Shown: positions 28,277-37,744 of the stretch, piece by piece
Layout: each line of letters starts with the position of its first letter
How positions within the stretch are numbered: position 1 is the first letter of the stretch
Assembly (NCBI GenBank): GCA_031257775.1
Contig: JAIROA010000109.1
Coordinates: 1-42,451, forward strand
Length of the DNA: 42,451 bases
Reading direction: 5' to 3'
Origin: Synergistaceae bacterium
GTDB taxonomy: Bacteria > Synergistota > Synergistia > Synergistales > Synergistaceae
The notes under the pieces: model-generated
What the model saw: the letters and a program-made list of their open reading frames with translations, nothing else
Databases searched by the model: none
What the model was told of the DNA's origin: nothing
Made by a program: the position numbers and the translations under genes

Positions 28277-29812
28277 ATGAACAAAAAGTTAAAGGAGAAA
28301 ATCGCGGAATCGCTCTCGTCTGTGGCGCCGATAACTCTCATCGTATTTGCGCTCAGTATCTCGCTCGTGCCGCTGCCGACGGGCACGACGGTGATGTTTC
28401 TCGTGGGCGCCGCGATGCTTGTCGTCGGCATGGGCTTCTTTTCTCTCGGGGCTGAAATGGCGATGATGCCTATGGGAGACGCGGTAGGGGAAGAACTTGG
28501 GAAACCCGGACGGACGAAGCTCATGGCGCTTGTGACCCTCTTAATCGGGATCATCATCACGGCGGCGGAGCCGGATCTCAGGGTTTTAGCGGGACAGGTT
28601 CCAGCAGTCCCTGACATCGTCCTCATCTCGACAGTCGCGCTTGGCGTCGGTTTATTCCTCGTCGTCGCGATGCTGCGCTCGTTCCTCGACGTAAAGCTGT
28701 CACACCTCCTGATGATATTTTACGTTGTGACGTTCCTCGTGGCGGCGTTCGCCCCGCCGGACTTCACGCCCGTGGCTTTCGACTCCGGCGGCGTGACGAC
28801 CGGGCCTATCACGGTGCCCTTTATAATGGCTATCGGCATAGGGCTTTCGGCGGCAAGGGCGAGGAGCGGCGGCGACTCGCAGGACGACAGCTTCGGCTTG
28901 GTCGCGCTGTGCAGTATCGGGCCCATTCTGGCCGTCCTTCTGCTCGGCATAGGATATAACCCGCAGGACGCGACGCACTCCCCTCTCGTGCTGGCCGACG
29001 TCGTCACCACGAGGGATGTGGCGGTTCAATTCGCGAAACGCCTGCCCGTATTCCTCGGCGACGTTTTGGCGGCGCTCCTGCCGATATGCGCCTTTTTCAC
29101 GGCATTCCAGCTCCTGTCGAAAAAATTCGCCCGACGTCAGCTGGCGCGAATGGCGGTCGGCTTTATTTACACGCTGACCGGGCTGGTCATGTTCCTGACC
29201 GGCGTCAACGTCGGCTTTATCCCGGTCGGGCATCTCCTTGGCCTCCAGATCGGCGCCGCGGCTTACAAGTGGGCGCTGATCCCGCTCGGCATGACGATAG
29301 GGTATTATATCGTCGTCGCCGAACCGGCGGTGCATATCTTAAACAAGCAGGTCGAGGAGATTTCAAGCGGCGCGATCTCGCAGCGGGCCATGCGCCTGTC
29401 GCTGTCCCTCGGGGTAGCGGTTTCGCTGGCGCTCGCGATGATAAGGATACTCACCGGCATATCCATATTCTGGCTTCTTATTCCGGGTTACATCGCGGCT
29501 CTCGCCCTCTCGCTCTGCGTGCCGAAAATTTTCGTGGGCATCGCTTTCGACTCCGGAGGGGTGGCGAGCGGCCCAATGACGTCGACTTTCCTCCTCCCGT
29601 TCGCGATGGGGGCTTGCCAAGGCGCGGGCGGCAACGTTTTGACGGACGCGTTCGGCGTCGTCGCGATGGTGGCTATGACGCCGCTCATCAGCATTCAGCT
29701 CATGGGGCTGGTATACGCGCGCCAGATGAAAGCTGCTGAGATCATGGAGAGCGCGAGCTTCGCGGTTACTGACGATATTACGGAAATAGGGGAGGGATCC
29801 TCCGATGATTGA
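28277..29812 (+). CDS. DUF1538 family multi-TM protein with internal duplication
   Basis: Two related halves each with the motif AFDSGGVTTGPITVPF / AFDSGGVASGPMTSTF; ~10+ TM helices. Confidence 0.8.
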   Translation: MNKKLKEKIAESLSSVAPITLIVFALSISLVPLPTGTTVMFLVGAAMLVVGMGFFSLGAEMAMMPMGDAVGEELGKPGRTKLMALVTLLIGIIITAAEPDLRVLAGQVPAVPDIVLISTVALGVGLFLVVAMLRSFLDVKLSHLLMIFYVVTFLVAAFAPPDFTPVAFDSGGVTTGPITVPFIMAIGIGLSAARARSGGDSQDDSFGLVALCSIGPILAVLLLGIGYNPQDATHSPLVLADVVTTRDVAVQFAKRLPVFLGDVLAALLPICAFFTAFQLLSKKFARRQLARMAVGFIYTLTGLVMFLTGVNVGFIPVGHLLGLQIGAAAYKWALIPLGMTIGYYIVVAEPAVHILNKQVEEISSGAISQRAMRLSLSLGVAVSLALAMIRILTGISIFWLLIPGYIAALALSLCVPKIFVGIAFDSGGVASGPMTSTFLLPFAMGACQGAGGNVLTDAFGVVAMVAMTPLISIQLMGLVYARQMKAAEIMESASFAVTDDITEIGEGSSDD

Positions 29813-30521
29813 AACATGCAGACAAAACGGCATCAAGATGCTCGTCGTAATCGTCGACAGACGGCAGGAGGGGAAAATCTCCGAAATCCTGGCCGCCGAG
29901 CGCGTCCAATTCCACTTCATCGCTCTCGCTGAAGGGACTGCGGGGTCGGAGATAATGGCCCTCTTGGGCCTCGAATCAATAGACAAGTCTTTCGTCTGCT
30001 GCCTTGAGCCGGCGTACAGGATACCCGGGCTGCTGGAGTCCGTTTCGGCAAAATTGCAGCTCAGGAAACCCGGAAACGGCATAGCGTTCACCATGCCGAT
30101 ATCCTGCATCAACAACTCAGTGCTGACGCTTCTTACAAAACAGGCGGAAAACGACGAAATAACCGAAAGCGGGGGAGATAAATTGGAAAACGCTAACAGC
30201 GGGCAGAAGCACGAGCTGATAGTGTCAATAGTGGGTCACGGCTTCGCCGCTCTTGCGATGGCGTCGGCCAAAGACGCGGGAGCAACCGGCGGAACCGTCC
30301 TGCACGGCAGGAAGCTCGGAGTCGATGAGGACGCCAAATTCCTGGGCATAACGCCGCAGCTCGAAAAGGACATCGTGGCGATCCTCTCGCCCCATGAAAA
30401 AAGGAACGACATCATGCGGGCCATAACGAAGAGCTGCGGCGGCAACACCGAAGCGCACGGCATAATCCTGTCGCTTCCGGTGGAGGAAATCGAGGGATTA
30501 GGGGAGAGATGGGAGAAATAA
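29805..30521 (+). CDS. Protein with two P-II-like (GlnB-fold-like) domains, overlapping the DUF1538 gene
   Basis: C-terminal half ELIVSIVGHGFAALAMASAKDAGATGGTVLHGRKL...EKDIVAILSPHEKRNDIMRAITKSCG resembles P-II-like domains. The N-terminal half KMLVVIVDRRQEGKISEILAAERVQFHFIALAEGT... is a diverged copy. Confidence 0.7.
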   Translation: MIETCRQNGIKMLVVIVDRRQEGKISEILAAERVQFHFIALAEGTAGSEIMALLGLESIDKSFVCCLEPAYRIPGLLESVSAKLQLRKPGNGIAFTMPISCINNSVLTLLTKQAENDEITESGGDKLENANSGQKHELIVSIVGHGFAALAMASAKDAGATGGTVLHGRKLGVDEDAKFLGITPQLEKDIVAILSPHEKRNDIMRAITKSCGGNTEAHGIILSLPVEEIEGLGERWEK

Positions 30522-30522
30522 A

Positions 30523-30633
30523 ATCGCAGGGGCAGGCCTATGTGCCTGCCCACCGCGATATCCCGCCCACGCGCATCCGTGAAATCCTGCAAGGCCTGGG
30601 AAACAGGGCCACGCAGGTTTGTCCCTGCGATCT
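30523..30633. repeat. Nested palindromic intergenic element
   Basis: Outer atcgcaggg/ccctgcgat arms; inner perfect hairpin gggcaggc-ctatgt-gcctgccc (30530-30551); second nested stem cctgc..ggcctg...cagggcc..gcagg. Confidence 0.6.
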
Positions 30634-30659
30634 GGTGTTTGCCGATATTAAAGCGCCGC

Positions 30660-31589
30660 CTATCCGATTCTCAGGCTCTGATCCGTCTCGTGCAGCAAAA
30701 TCAGCGAATTATATTTTTCTATGATGGATCGTGCCGTAAGTTCCCGCTTGTCTTTCGCGAATTTGCCCAATTCATAAAAATTCCCGGCTAGAAACTGCTC
30801 CGCGTCGAATATGTCAACCCTGTCCCTGATGCCGGCTTGCTCCGCCTGTCCTTCGGCAATCTGCATTCCCTTTCCTATTGTCAGCAAAATCGGGCGCAGT
30901 CCCGAGTCCAGGTTATCTCTGCACTTTCGCATGACGGCCTCGCCTGGGAAGGTCGTGACGTGAATGGACACGTCATCGAGCAGAAAATCGCCGGGACGCC
31001 CGGATTGCGCGTCGGCTTCATTGGCGCCGTGATGCTCGACTCCCCCGTCCGTCAAAATGTCCAATTTCGCACCGATGAGATGCTGGAGGACAGTCCCTAC
31101 CACGGTGACGCCCTGAATTTCCTTTTGGCGGCGCGATGCCTGGCCTAAAACATCCCTCAGGATCGCGCTCATTGATTTGGACGCGTCAAAACGCAATTTA
31201 AAGGGCTTGCTCGAAAAAAACGCCCTGATGCGATCCACCCACAGCGACTCCAGTTCTTTCAGATCCTCAGAGCCCGGATTCAGCTCATTCAGGAACGCGG
31301 AGTATTTCCGCATATTGCCGATGCTTCCCCGGCTCGTGCGCCCGCCCTCTTCCGCTAAAACCTGCGTTATGCCATACTCAGACAGCACGGACTGAACCTG
31401 TGATTTCCCAAGCGTGGATACCTGGCCGCCCTTTTCGGTGAGCAGCGATGCCGGATTGATCGGCAAGCCATTCCTCAATGCATAGCGCGTGACCGTCAGC
31501 CCCACGGCCAAAGGCCCTTTTGAGCCCTTGCCCAGGAAACGGCTGCCTTCGATGAATTCGTTAAACCGCTTCCTGATGTTTTCGGACAT
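30660..31589 (-). CDS. DUF4928-like protein, putative restriction endonuclease partner of the adjacent methyltransferase
   Basis: Starts MSENIRKRFNEFIEG within the methyltransferase 3' end. GRPGDFLLDDVSIHVTTFP resembles the DF...IHVTT core of DUF4928-type proteins; gene-order association with a C5 MTase. Confidence 0.5.
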   Translation of the reverse strand: MSENIRKRFNEFIEGSRFLGKGSKGPLAVGLTVTRYALRNGLPINPASLLTEKGGQVSTLGKSQVQSVLSEYGITQVLAEEGGRTSRGSIGNMRKYSAFLNELNPGSEDLKELESLWVDRIRAFFSSKPFKLRFDASKSMSAILRDVLGQASRRQKEIQGVTVVGTVLQHLIGAKLDILTDGGVEHHGANEADAQSGRPGDFLLDDVSIHVTTFPGEAVMRKCRDNLDSGLRPILLTIGKGMQIAEGQAEQAGIRDRVDIFDAEQFLAGNFYELGKFAKDKRELTARSIIEKYNSLILLHETDQSLRIG

Positions 31590-32685
31590 TCGCGCAGGCA
31601 ACTTCCGCAAGCGGATGCAGCAGATATTTAGCGAGGTGTCGCGCGGCTGGCATTGCAACCGCGTCGCCCATAGCCATATAACCATCCAGATACGTCCCGG
31701 GCAATTTATACGAATCGGGGGCGCCCATGAGGCGGGCGGCTTCCCGCGCCGTCATGAATCTTATTTTAAAACCTTCCGCCGCCTTGAAGATCAGCAGCTG
31801 CTTGCTGCTACCGCCGCACGGGGTCCGCAGGCAGCCGGCTATGCCATCAAAGCGGATCTCAAGAACCTGCCTTCCGTTTCTGATCCTCCTGTATCCGGCA
31901 GAAATAGTCTCCTTGCTCGAGTCGAACTGTTTTAAGCGTTTTTCCAGGATAAGGCTCAAATTATGCTCCTGCCACTCTTTTTTTGGAAACGGCGCATCTT
32001 TCTCGATGCATTCCTCAAGCCTCGGGATGAGAGCCTTTGGAGGCTCTATGTCCCATGGCACTACATTATCCAGCCGTTCCCGCAGCCTAGAGAACACCTT
32101 GCCTGTCTGAGCCCAGAGATCCTTCCCTCTGGGGAGCTGCTTTATCGGTATCCCGTGACGCGCAGCGACGACGAAAACCCTTGGCCTTGACTGCGGAAGG
32201 AAGCGCCTGGCGTCTATGAGCAATGGGCCGACATTGTATCCGCGCTCCGTAAGCGCGTTGTGAAGGTCAATATAGCCGGCACCGCCCTTTGACGACAGCA
32301 ATCCCAGGACGTTCTCGGCCACAAGGATAGGAGGACGCGCATCCAGTTCGTCCAGTACGCGAAGCCATTCCCAGACAAGACCGCTGCGCGGGGCGTGTAT
32401 CCCGCCTATTTTGCCGGCAAGTGACAGATCCTGACAAGGGAAACTTGCCCACGCGAGAATGGCGGGGGGCAATTGCGTGCCGCTTATATTCTTGATGTCT
32501 TCAAAGACAAAATGCCCTTCCCCATGATTTGCGGCGTACGTTCTCGCTTTCTTGGCGGAAACGTCGTTAGCCCACACGACATTAAACCACGGCGACAGGG
32601 CTTCGGTGACGAGGCCTGAACCGGCAAAGAAATCCAGCGCGGTATAAGTATTTTTGGGGCGCTCCCGCGCCGGCGATTCATTCAT
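31561..32685 (-). CDS. DNA (cytosine-5-)-methyltransferase
   Basis: FAGSGLVTEAL (motif I), SFPCQDLSLAG (motif IV PCQ), ENVLGLL (motif VI), QSRPRVFVVAARHG (motif VIII). Confidence 0.93.
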   Translation of the reverse strand: MNESPARERPKNTYTALDFFAGSGLVTEALSPWFNVVWANDVSAKKARTYAANHGEGHFVFEDIKNISGTQLPPAILAWASFPCQDLSLAGKIGGIHAPRSGLVWEWLRVLDELDARPPILVAENVLGLLSSKGGAGYIDLHNALTERGYNVGPLLIDARRFLPQSRPRVFVVAARHGIPIKQLPRGKDLWAQTGKVFSRLRERLDNVVPWDIEPPKALIPRLEECIEKDAPFPKKEWQEHNLSLILEKRLKQFDSSKETISAGYRRIRNGRQVLEIRFDGIAGCLRTPCGGSSKQLLIFKAAEGFKIRFMTAREAARLMGAPDSYKLPGTYLDGYMAMGDAVAMPAARHLAKYLLHPLAEVACANVRKHQEAV

Positions 32686-32960
32686 ATCTGAAGCCTCGTC
32701 ATAAATCAGTCATTGTTAAGCATAGCTTGCCCACGCGCATATCATAACCGAGTTTGTCGGAAATTAAAATCGCCTCAGGCAATTATTTTACATATATACG
32801 GAGATAACGTCGATGAGGAAATATCGTTTGAGAAGAGAATACCTGAGAACCTGAGAACGGATCTGAGCGGACACCGCGAAAACATAGATGAATATGCCAT
32901 AAAAACGAGGAACCGCCCTGAATGCTTCTAAAGAAACCGCCTCACAAAAAAGCTAACCAT

Positions 32961-34397
32961 CTAACCGCCAAAGACCAGCGTCTTGACGACGACAGGAACG
33001 ACCCGCCCCTGTCCCAACGGATGCCCTATGTCGATGTAGTCGCCGTTTTCCACGCTGACGCTGTCGATGCTGATAATATCCTTGCCATCGAGCCTTGCGG
33101 ACAGAGCGTACCCCAAGGCTTTTGCCATGTCCTCCTCAACGATGACGACGACCTGTTTCCAGCAGGGAAGAGCCTCCCTCACGCCATCCGCTATGCCTGA
33201 CGCGATGCGCCCGACCAGATCGAAGCTGGGCGAACGCACGCCCCTGAAAGACAGCGCTACTTGCTGGTATGAGTCGCCTTCCTTGAACCACTTCAGCTTC
33301 TCCGCGATGATCTCGCCGATTTTAGCGAATGATCGCCCCTCGTCTTCCTCCGAGAGTTTCAAGACTGGGAGGTTCTTGATAGGAAACATACCGTCACTCG
33401 TGTACGTTATCGTGCTTCCGCTGACATTGACTATGTGGATTCCCGCGCCCACGACCGTCGCGCGTATCGTCTCCGCGGGCTTGTATGTTTTGACCTGCCT
33501 GAAAAGTTCCGTCTCTCTTATAGCGCTTCCCAGAATTATTCCAATATCGCCATAGCGGAAGAGCCTGGAGGCGTCTTCCGGCGAATAAACAGCGTCCGCC
33601 ACGCCGCCGGAAAACGTCACTCCCGCAAGCGGATGGCGTGCCTTAAAGCGTTTTGACGTGAGAAAGAGATCAAGCATGTCCGACTCCGGCGCGAAACCCG
33701 TCAGTTCGTCAATGAAGGCCGCCATCCTGACCGTAAGCGACCTCAGAGACTCCAGGCTGGCAATCCGTCCCTCTTTTATGTCCAGCCTCATGGATGAGAC
33801 AAGTTCCTTGACCTTTGGGGTAATGTACTCCACATGGCGGCTTTCAGGGTTCAGCTTCACGAGCCGGCCTCCCACGTCGAGGCACGAAGTATCCAGAACC
33901 TCCCCGTTCAAGAAAACAGCCACATTCGTGGTACCGCCCCCGACATCGAAGTTAGCGATCACGCTTCCCTTTTCCTTTGAGATCGCGGCAGTCCCCGCGC
34001 CCCGTCCCGCGATTATCCCCTCGAGATCCGAGCCGGCAGTCGCTACGACGAAATTGCCGGCGTATCCGCTCAGTTTTTCCAAGACGAGGCGGGCATTCTC
34101 CTTGCGGGCCGTCTCCCCGGTTATGATGACAGCACCGGCGGAGAGATCCGCAGGCCCAATGCCCGCCCTTGCGTACTCGGAAGCCACTATGTCCCGGATG
34201 CGCTCACCGTCTATTGTTTCGGAAGAGACGAGCGGCGTGAAGTATATATCGCTTTGGTAGATCACCTGCTTGTCCACGATCTGCACCCTCGGCACGGAGG
34301 CCGCCCCCGCCAGGTTCTCTATGACGATGCGGCTAAAGACGAGCTGCGTCGTGGAAGTCCCGATGTCTATGCCTACGCTCAATATAGATTCACGCAC
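32961..34397 (-). CDS. eutA: Ethanolamine ammonia-lyase reactivating factor EutA
   Basis: SVGIDIGTSTTQLVFSR; GGTTNVAVFLNGEV; FSGGVADAVY. Cluster context. Confidence 0.93.
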   Translation of the reverse strand: MRESILSVGIDIGTSTTQLVFSRIVIENLAGAASVPRVQIVDKQVIYQSDIYFTPLVSSETIDGERIRDIVASEYARAGIGPADLSAGAVIITGETARKENARLVLEKLSGYAGNFVVATAGSDLEGIIAGRGAGTAAISKEKGSVIANFDVGGGTTNVAVFLNGEVLDTSCLDVGGRLVKLNPESRHVEYITPKVKELVSSMRLDIKEGRIASLESLRSLTVRMAAFIDELTGFAPESDMLDLFLTSKRFKARHPLAGVTFSGGVADAVYSPEDASRLFRYGDIGIILGSAIRETELFRQVKTYKPAETIRATVVGAGIHIVNVSGSTITYTSDGMFPIKNLPVLKLSEEDEGRSFAKIGEIIAEKLKWFKEGDSYQQVALSFRGVRSPSFDLVGRIASGIADGVREALPCWKQVVVIVEEDMAKALGYALSARLDGKDIISIDSVSVENGDYIDIGHPLGQGRVVPVVVKTLVFGG

Positions 34398-34412
34398 GGA
34401 GACGACCCCTTG

Positions 34413-34865
34413 CTACTGGTTCGACCAATCGGCCGGGTACGTGACGTAGAAGAACTTCACATATTTAGGGGCGCAGAACTCGATGGGCGAATCTTTCGGG
34501 ATGTAAATTATGTCCCCTTCGCTTCCGCTTATAGTCCTGCCGTTCACCTTGATATCAAGCGTCCCCTCGAGGATGTAGTCCACCTCGTCATAGCGGAGCG
34601 TCCACGGGAAGGAGGTCTCTTTCATCTCCATAACCCCGATGCCCAGACGCGGGCTCTCCTCCAGCGTGAAGAGATCCTTCAGAAACACGCCCTTGCCCGC
34701 CGGCCCCAGATCAAACGGGAACGGATCCTGCTTTATCGATTTGATTTTTTTGACGGAGGCGATGCCGCTTTTAGGCTCCGTATCCTTTATTATGCCGCCT
34801 TCGCCGGCCAAAAGCTGGGCCACTACCTTGCGCACTACCTCTTGGAGAATCGCGGACTCGTCCAT
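34413..34865 (-). CDS. eutQ: Ethanolamine utilisation cupin EutQ
   Basis: MKETSFPWTLRYDEVDYILEGTLDIKVNGRTISGSEGDIIYIPKDSPIEF: EutQ cupin. eut cluster. Confidence 0.9.
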   Translation of the reverse strand: MDESAILQEVVRKVVAQLLAGEGGIIKDTEPKSGIASVKKIKSIKQDPFPFDLGPAGKGVFLKDLFTLEESPRLGIGVMEMKETSFPWTLRYDEVDYILEGTLDIKVNGRTISGSEGDIIYIPKDSPIEFCAPKYVKFFYVTYPADWSNQ

Positions 34866-34881
34866 AGTCAATTATCCTTTC

Positions 34882-35976
34882 CTAATTCAGCTCGCTCTTA
34901 GGAGCGATGAGCATGGCCAGAAGAACGGCGCTTACGCCGCCCACCAGCTTGCCAACTATCATCGGGAATATCATGTCCTTAGCGACGCCCGCGCAGAAGC
35001 CGAGGTGGTCGCCGAAGACGAAGGCCGCCGAGACGCAGAACGCCACGTTGATTACCTTGCCGCGGTTATCCATATCCTTCATTATCGTGAACATCGGGAT
35101 ATTGTTGGCGAGCGTCGCCACAAGGCCGGCCGCCGAGACGTCGTTCACGCCCAAGACCTTGCCGATGCTCATGAGGGGCTTCTGAGCGTACTTCGTTATC
35201 ACGTAGACCATCGGGAAAGCGCCGGCCAGGACTATCGCGATAGCCCCGATCACGACCACGGCGTCATTCAGAGGCGCCATGCCCTTGATCACGACGACGC
35301 CGGTCAGTGTCTCTATGATAATGGCCGCCAGAGCCAGCGTCACCACGGCCACGACTCCTTTTCCGAACCAGTCGAAACCCTTTACCATCTTGTCCGGTAT
35401 CTTCCAGAGGCCGACAGCGATAAGGGCAGCCACGATGACGACAGGGATGAGGTTCGACACGACCACCATGACCGGCAGGCCCTGAACGATGCCGCCGACA
35501 AGCGAGCCCAAGGGTATCGTGATGATGCCGACGAGCGTCCCCTTAGCCAGGAACTCCCTGTCTTCCTTCGCGATTATCCCGAGCGCCACAGGAATGGTGA
35601 AAACGATCGTCGGGCCCATCATGGAGCCCAGGATCATGCCGGCGAACTTTCCTATCTCCTCGCTCCCGGCCATTTGCATCGCTAGCGGGAACCCGCCCAT
35701 GTCACATGCCAGAAGCGTCGTGGCGAACATCGCCGGGTCAGCGCCCAGCGCCTTGTATATCGGGCCGACTATCGGGTTGAGAATGTTTGCCAGAACCGGC
35801 GCGAGCGATATGACGCCGACCATAGAGAGCGCCAGTGCTCCCATCGCCATGAAACCTTCGTCGAATTTCTCGCCAAGGCTAAGCTTATTTCCCAAAAGCG
35901 CCTTGTCGATTGCCGCTATTGCCATAAACACAACCATAATATCTACGATAATTTGATTAATTGAAGTATGATCCAT
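34882..35976 (-). CDS. eutH: Ethanolamine transporter EutH
   Basis: Multi-TM; LACDMGGFPLAMQMAGSEEIGKFAGMILGSMMGPTIVFTIPVALGII; HLGFCAGVAKDMI. eut cluster. Confidence 0.92.
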   Translation of the reverse strand: MDHTSINQIIVDIMVVFMAIAAIDKALLGNKLSLGEKFDEGFMAMGALALSMVGVISLAPVLANILNPIVGPIYKALGADPAMFATTLLACDMGGFPLAMQMAGSEEIGKFAGMILGSMMGPTIVFTIPVALGIIAKEDREFLAKGTLVGIITIPLGSLVGGIVQGLPVMVVVSNLIPVVIVAALIAVGLWKIPDKMVKGFDWFGKGVVAVVTLALAAIIIETLTGVVVIKGMAPLNDAVVVIGAIAIVLAGAFPMVYVITKYAQKPLMSIGKVLGVNDVSAAGLVATLANNIPMFTIMKDMDNRGKVINVAFCVSAAFVFGDHLGFCAGVAKDMIFPMIVGKLVGGVSAVLLAMLIAPKSELN

Positions 35977-36077
35977 ACGAAACACCCCCTCTGTGAATTT
36001 TAAGCGAAATCAGATCGTCATAAAGCTTAGGCGGGCGGCGCGCTGGAGCATTGACACGCCGCCTTCGCTTTTATGAA

Positions 36078-36731
36078 TCAATACATCCTCGGGTGGTCGA
36101 CCAGCGCCACTACGGCAGTCGCGAAAGCATTGCAGGCAGCTTTGCAGGCGGACTGAGAGCCTGTGAGGAGGCCTCCGCCGAAGTTAGTCTCAGACGGCGG
36201 CCCGTAGAATGCGGCCATTCTGACGTCCGCCGCCTTCAGCGCGGCGTCCAGGCCCCAGATCGCTTCCTCAGGAGGAGCGATGAGGTATGCGAGAGCCTGC
36301 CCCACTTCGATCCCCGCAACCCCGGAGAGATAGGTTCCGGTCCTTGAAATGCAATGCGCCAGATAAGCTACGGTGTCGTCCTCGTTTGCCGAGACGAATC
36401 CGGCGTCGTGCTCTATGAAGTTAATGAGGGTTTTCATTCCGCTTCGGACCTCGCCAGGGCCGGGTCCGGCGATTATGCCGATGATTTCTCCGGCGAGCTT
36501 CGTGTTCGCGTTCGCGGCGCCGCCGTAGAATGACTTTGCGTACACCACGCTCACGTCCGCGTTCTTAGTTGCCTCGTCGAGAGCGATGTAAGTCACGTCG
36601 TCGCAGTCCGCCGTGATGAAACCTATGCTGTTCTGCTCCGGAGAGAGCCCCAGCTCCTTGGCAAGCTGTTCGTTAACGTTAGAGATAATTTTCGACGTGA
36701 GCACATTGACCTGTAAACGTTCGCCTTTCAT
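36078..36731 (-). CDS. eutL: Bacterial microcompartment shell protein EutL
   Basis: SIGFITADCDDVTYIALDEATKNADVSVVYAKSFYGGAANANTKLAGEIIGIIAGP; tandem-BMC EutL-type sequence. Confidence 0.92.
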   Translation of the reverse strand: MKGERLQVNVLTSKIISNVNEQLAKELGLSPEQNSIGFITADCDDVTYIALDEATKNADVSVVYAKSFYGGAANANTKLAGEIIGIIAGPGPGEVRSGMKTLINFIEHDAGFVSANEDDTVAYLAHCISRTGTYLSGVAGIEVGQALAYLIAPPEEAIWGLDAALKAADVRMAAFYGPPSETNFGGGLLTGSQSACKAACNAFATAVVALVDHPRMY

Positions 36732-36852
36732 TTCTCAATCATCCCTTCCCTCTGCTTATGCCGATTCTCTGTGGATAAGCTGTTTTTAGGCCGATAGCGT
36801 AAGGATTTTTTTACGCTTCCGTTTTTTTGATTTCAAACAGGCATTACATGCC

Positions 36853-37710
36853 TCACAGTTTGAGGTCGAGTCCGCTGGCTTTGTTCTCCAGCATCAGCTT
36901 TATTATGTCGGCTATGTAAGCGCCGGCCTCCACGGGAGGCGTGCCGCCCTTGTGTATGTTGGAGACGACAGTGCGGCGGGCTTCAGGCATCCCGACCGTC
37001 GGCTTATAAGCCATATAAGACGACATGCTCTCGGCAGTCACAAGGCCCGGGCGCTCGCCGATAAGCGTGACTACGACGTCGGCCCCAGTGACGTCGCCAA
37101 CCTCGTCCTGAGCCGGAACCCTGCCATATTTGACAAAAAACGGCGGGGCCGTCTTGATCCCGCTGCGGTCGAGGCCCTGCAGGATGGCCTTGTACGTGTC
37201 CTCCGCGCAGGTTTCGACAGCGGTTGTGCTGAGACCGTCCGATATGTAGATAAGGACGGACGCGCCTGACCCGACTATGCCCTTTATCTCCGCCTTCGCT
37301 TCGTCGCTGAACTTCCTGCCCAGATCCGGCCTTGTGAGGTAATTGTCCTTGTCCGTGCAAAGCGTCTGGATTACCTTCAGATTCATCCTCTTAAGCAGCC
37401 CGTCCTCTGGCATCTCGTTAAACACGGCATCCATCGCTGCCGCGTGATCCGCGCGGAATCTCAGCAGCGTTTCCGTCTTGTATCTTGGGCCCGCGCGCCA
37501 CACGCCGAGCCGTGCCGGCGTTGTTTTTTTCAGCGTCTCCAGGGCCCCTCTGTTAACCGGGTTCGGAACGAAAATCTGGCTTCTGAGGTCAACCTCGGTG
37601 ATGTCCGGAAGATAGCCGTCGCTCGTGACGCCTGCGGGCTTGTCTGAAGCGTTTTCCAGTTCCAGGAGGACCTGTTCGATTACTTTTTTGACATCTGCCT
37701 CTGCTATCAT
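36853..37710 (-). CDS. eutC: Ethanolamine ammonia-lyase small subunit EutC
   Basis: TPARLGVWRAGPRYKTETLLRFRADHAAAMDAVF; IGERPGLVTAESMSSYMAYKP. Confidence 0.95.
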   Translation of the reverse strand: MIAEADVKKVIEQVLLELENASDKPAGVTSDGYLPDITEVDLRSQIFVPNPVNRGALETLKKTTPARLGVWRAGPRYKTETLLRFRADHAAAMDAVFNEMPEDGLLKRMNLKVIQTLCTDKDNYLTRPDLGRKFSDEAKAEIKGIVGSGASVLIYISDGLSTTAVETCAEDTYKAILQGLDRSGIKTAPPFFVKYGRVPAQDEVGDVTGADVVVTLIGERPGLVTAESMSSYMAYKPTVGMPEARRTVVSNIHKGGTPPVEAGAYIADIIKLMLENKASGLDLKL

Positions 37711-37744
37711 TTTCTTATCACTCCTTCAAAAAATGTTGGGCGAT

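Noticed and set aside
30509-30724. 71-aa plus-strand ORF downstream of the P-II-like gene
   Set aside because: Runs through the nested palindromic element and overlaps the 3' end of the opposite-strand DUF4928 gene; no family resemblance.
32713-32931. 72-aa plus-strand ORF between the methyltransferase and eutA (possible R-M controller protein)
   Set aside because: No SD and no HTH-like sequence; includes a short direct repeat (cctgagaacctgagaac). Insufficient support for a CDS.
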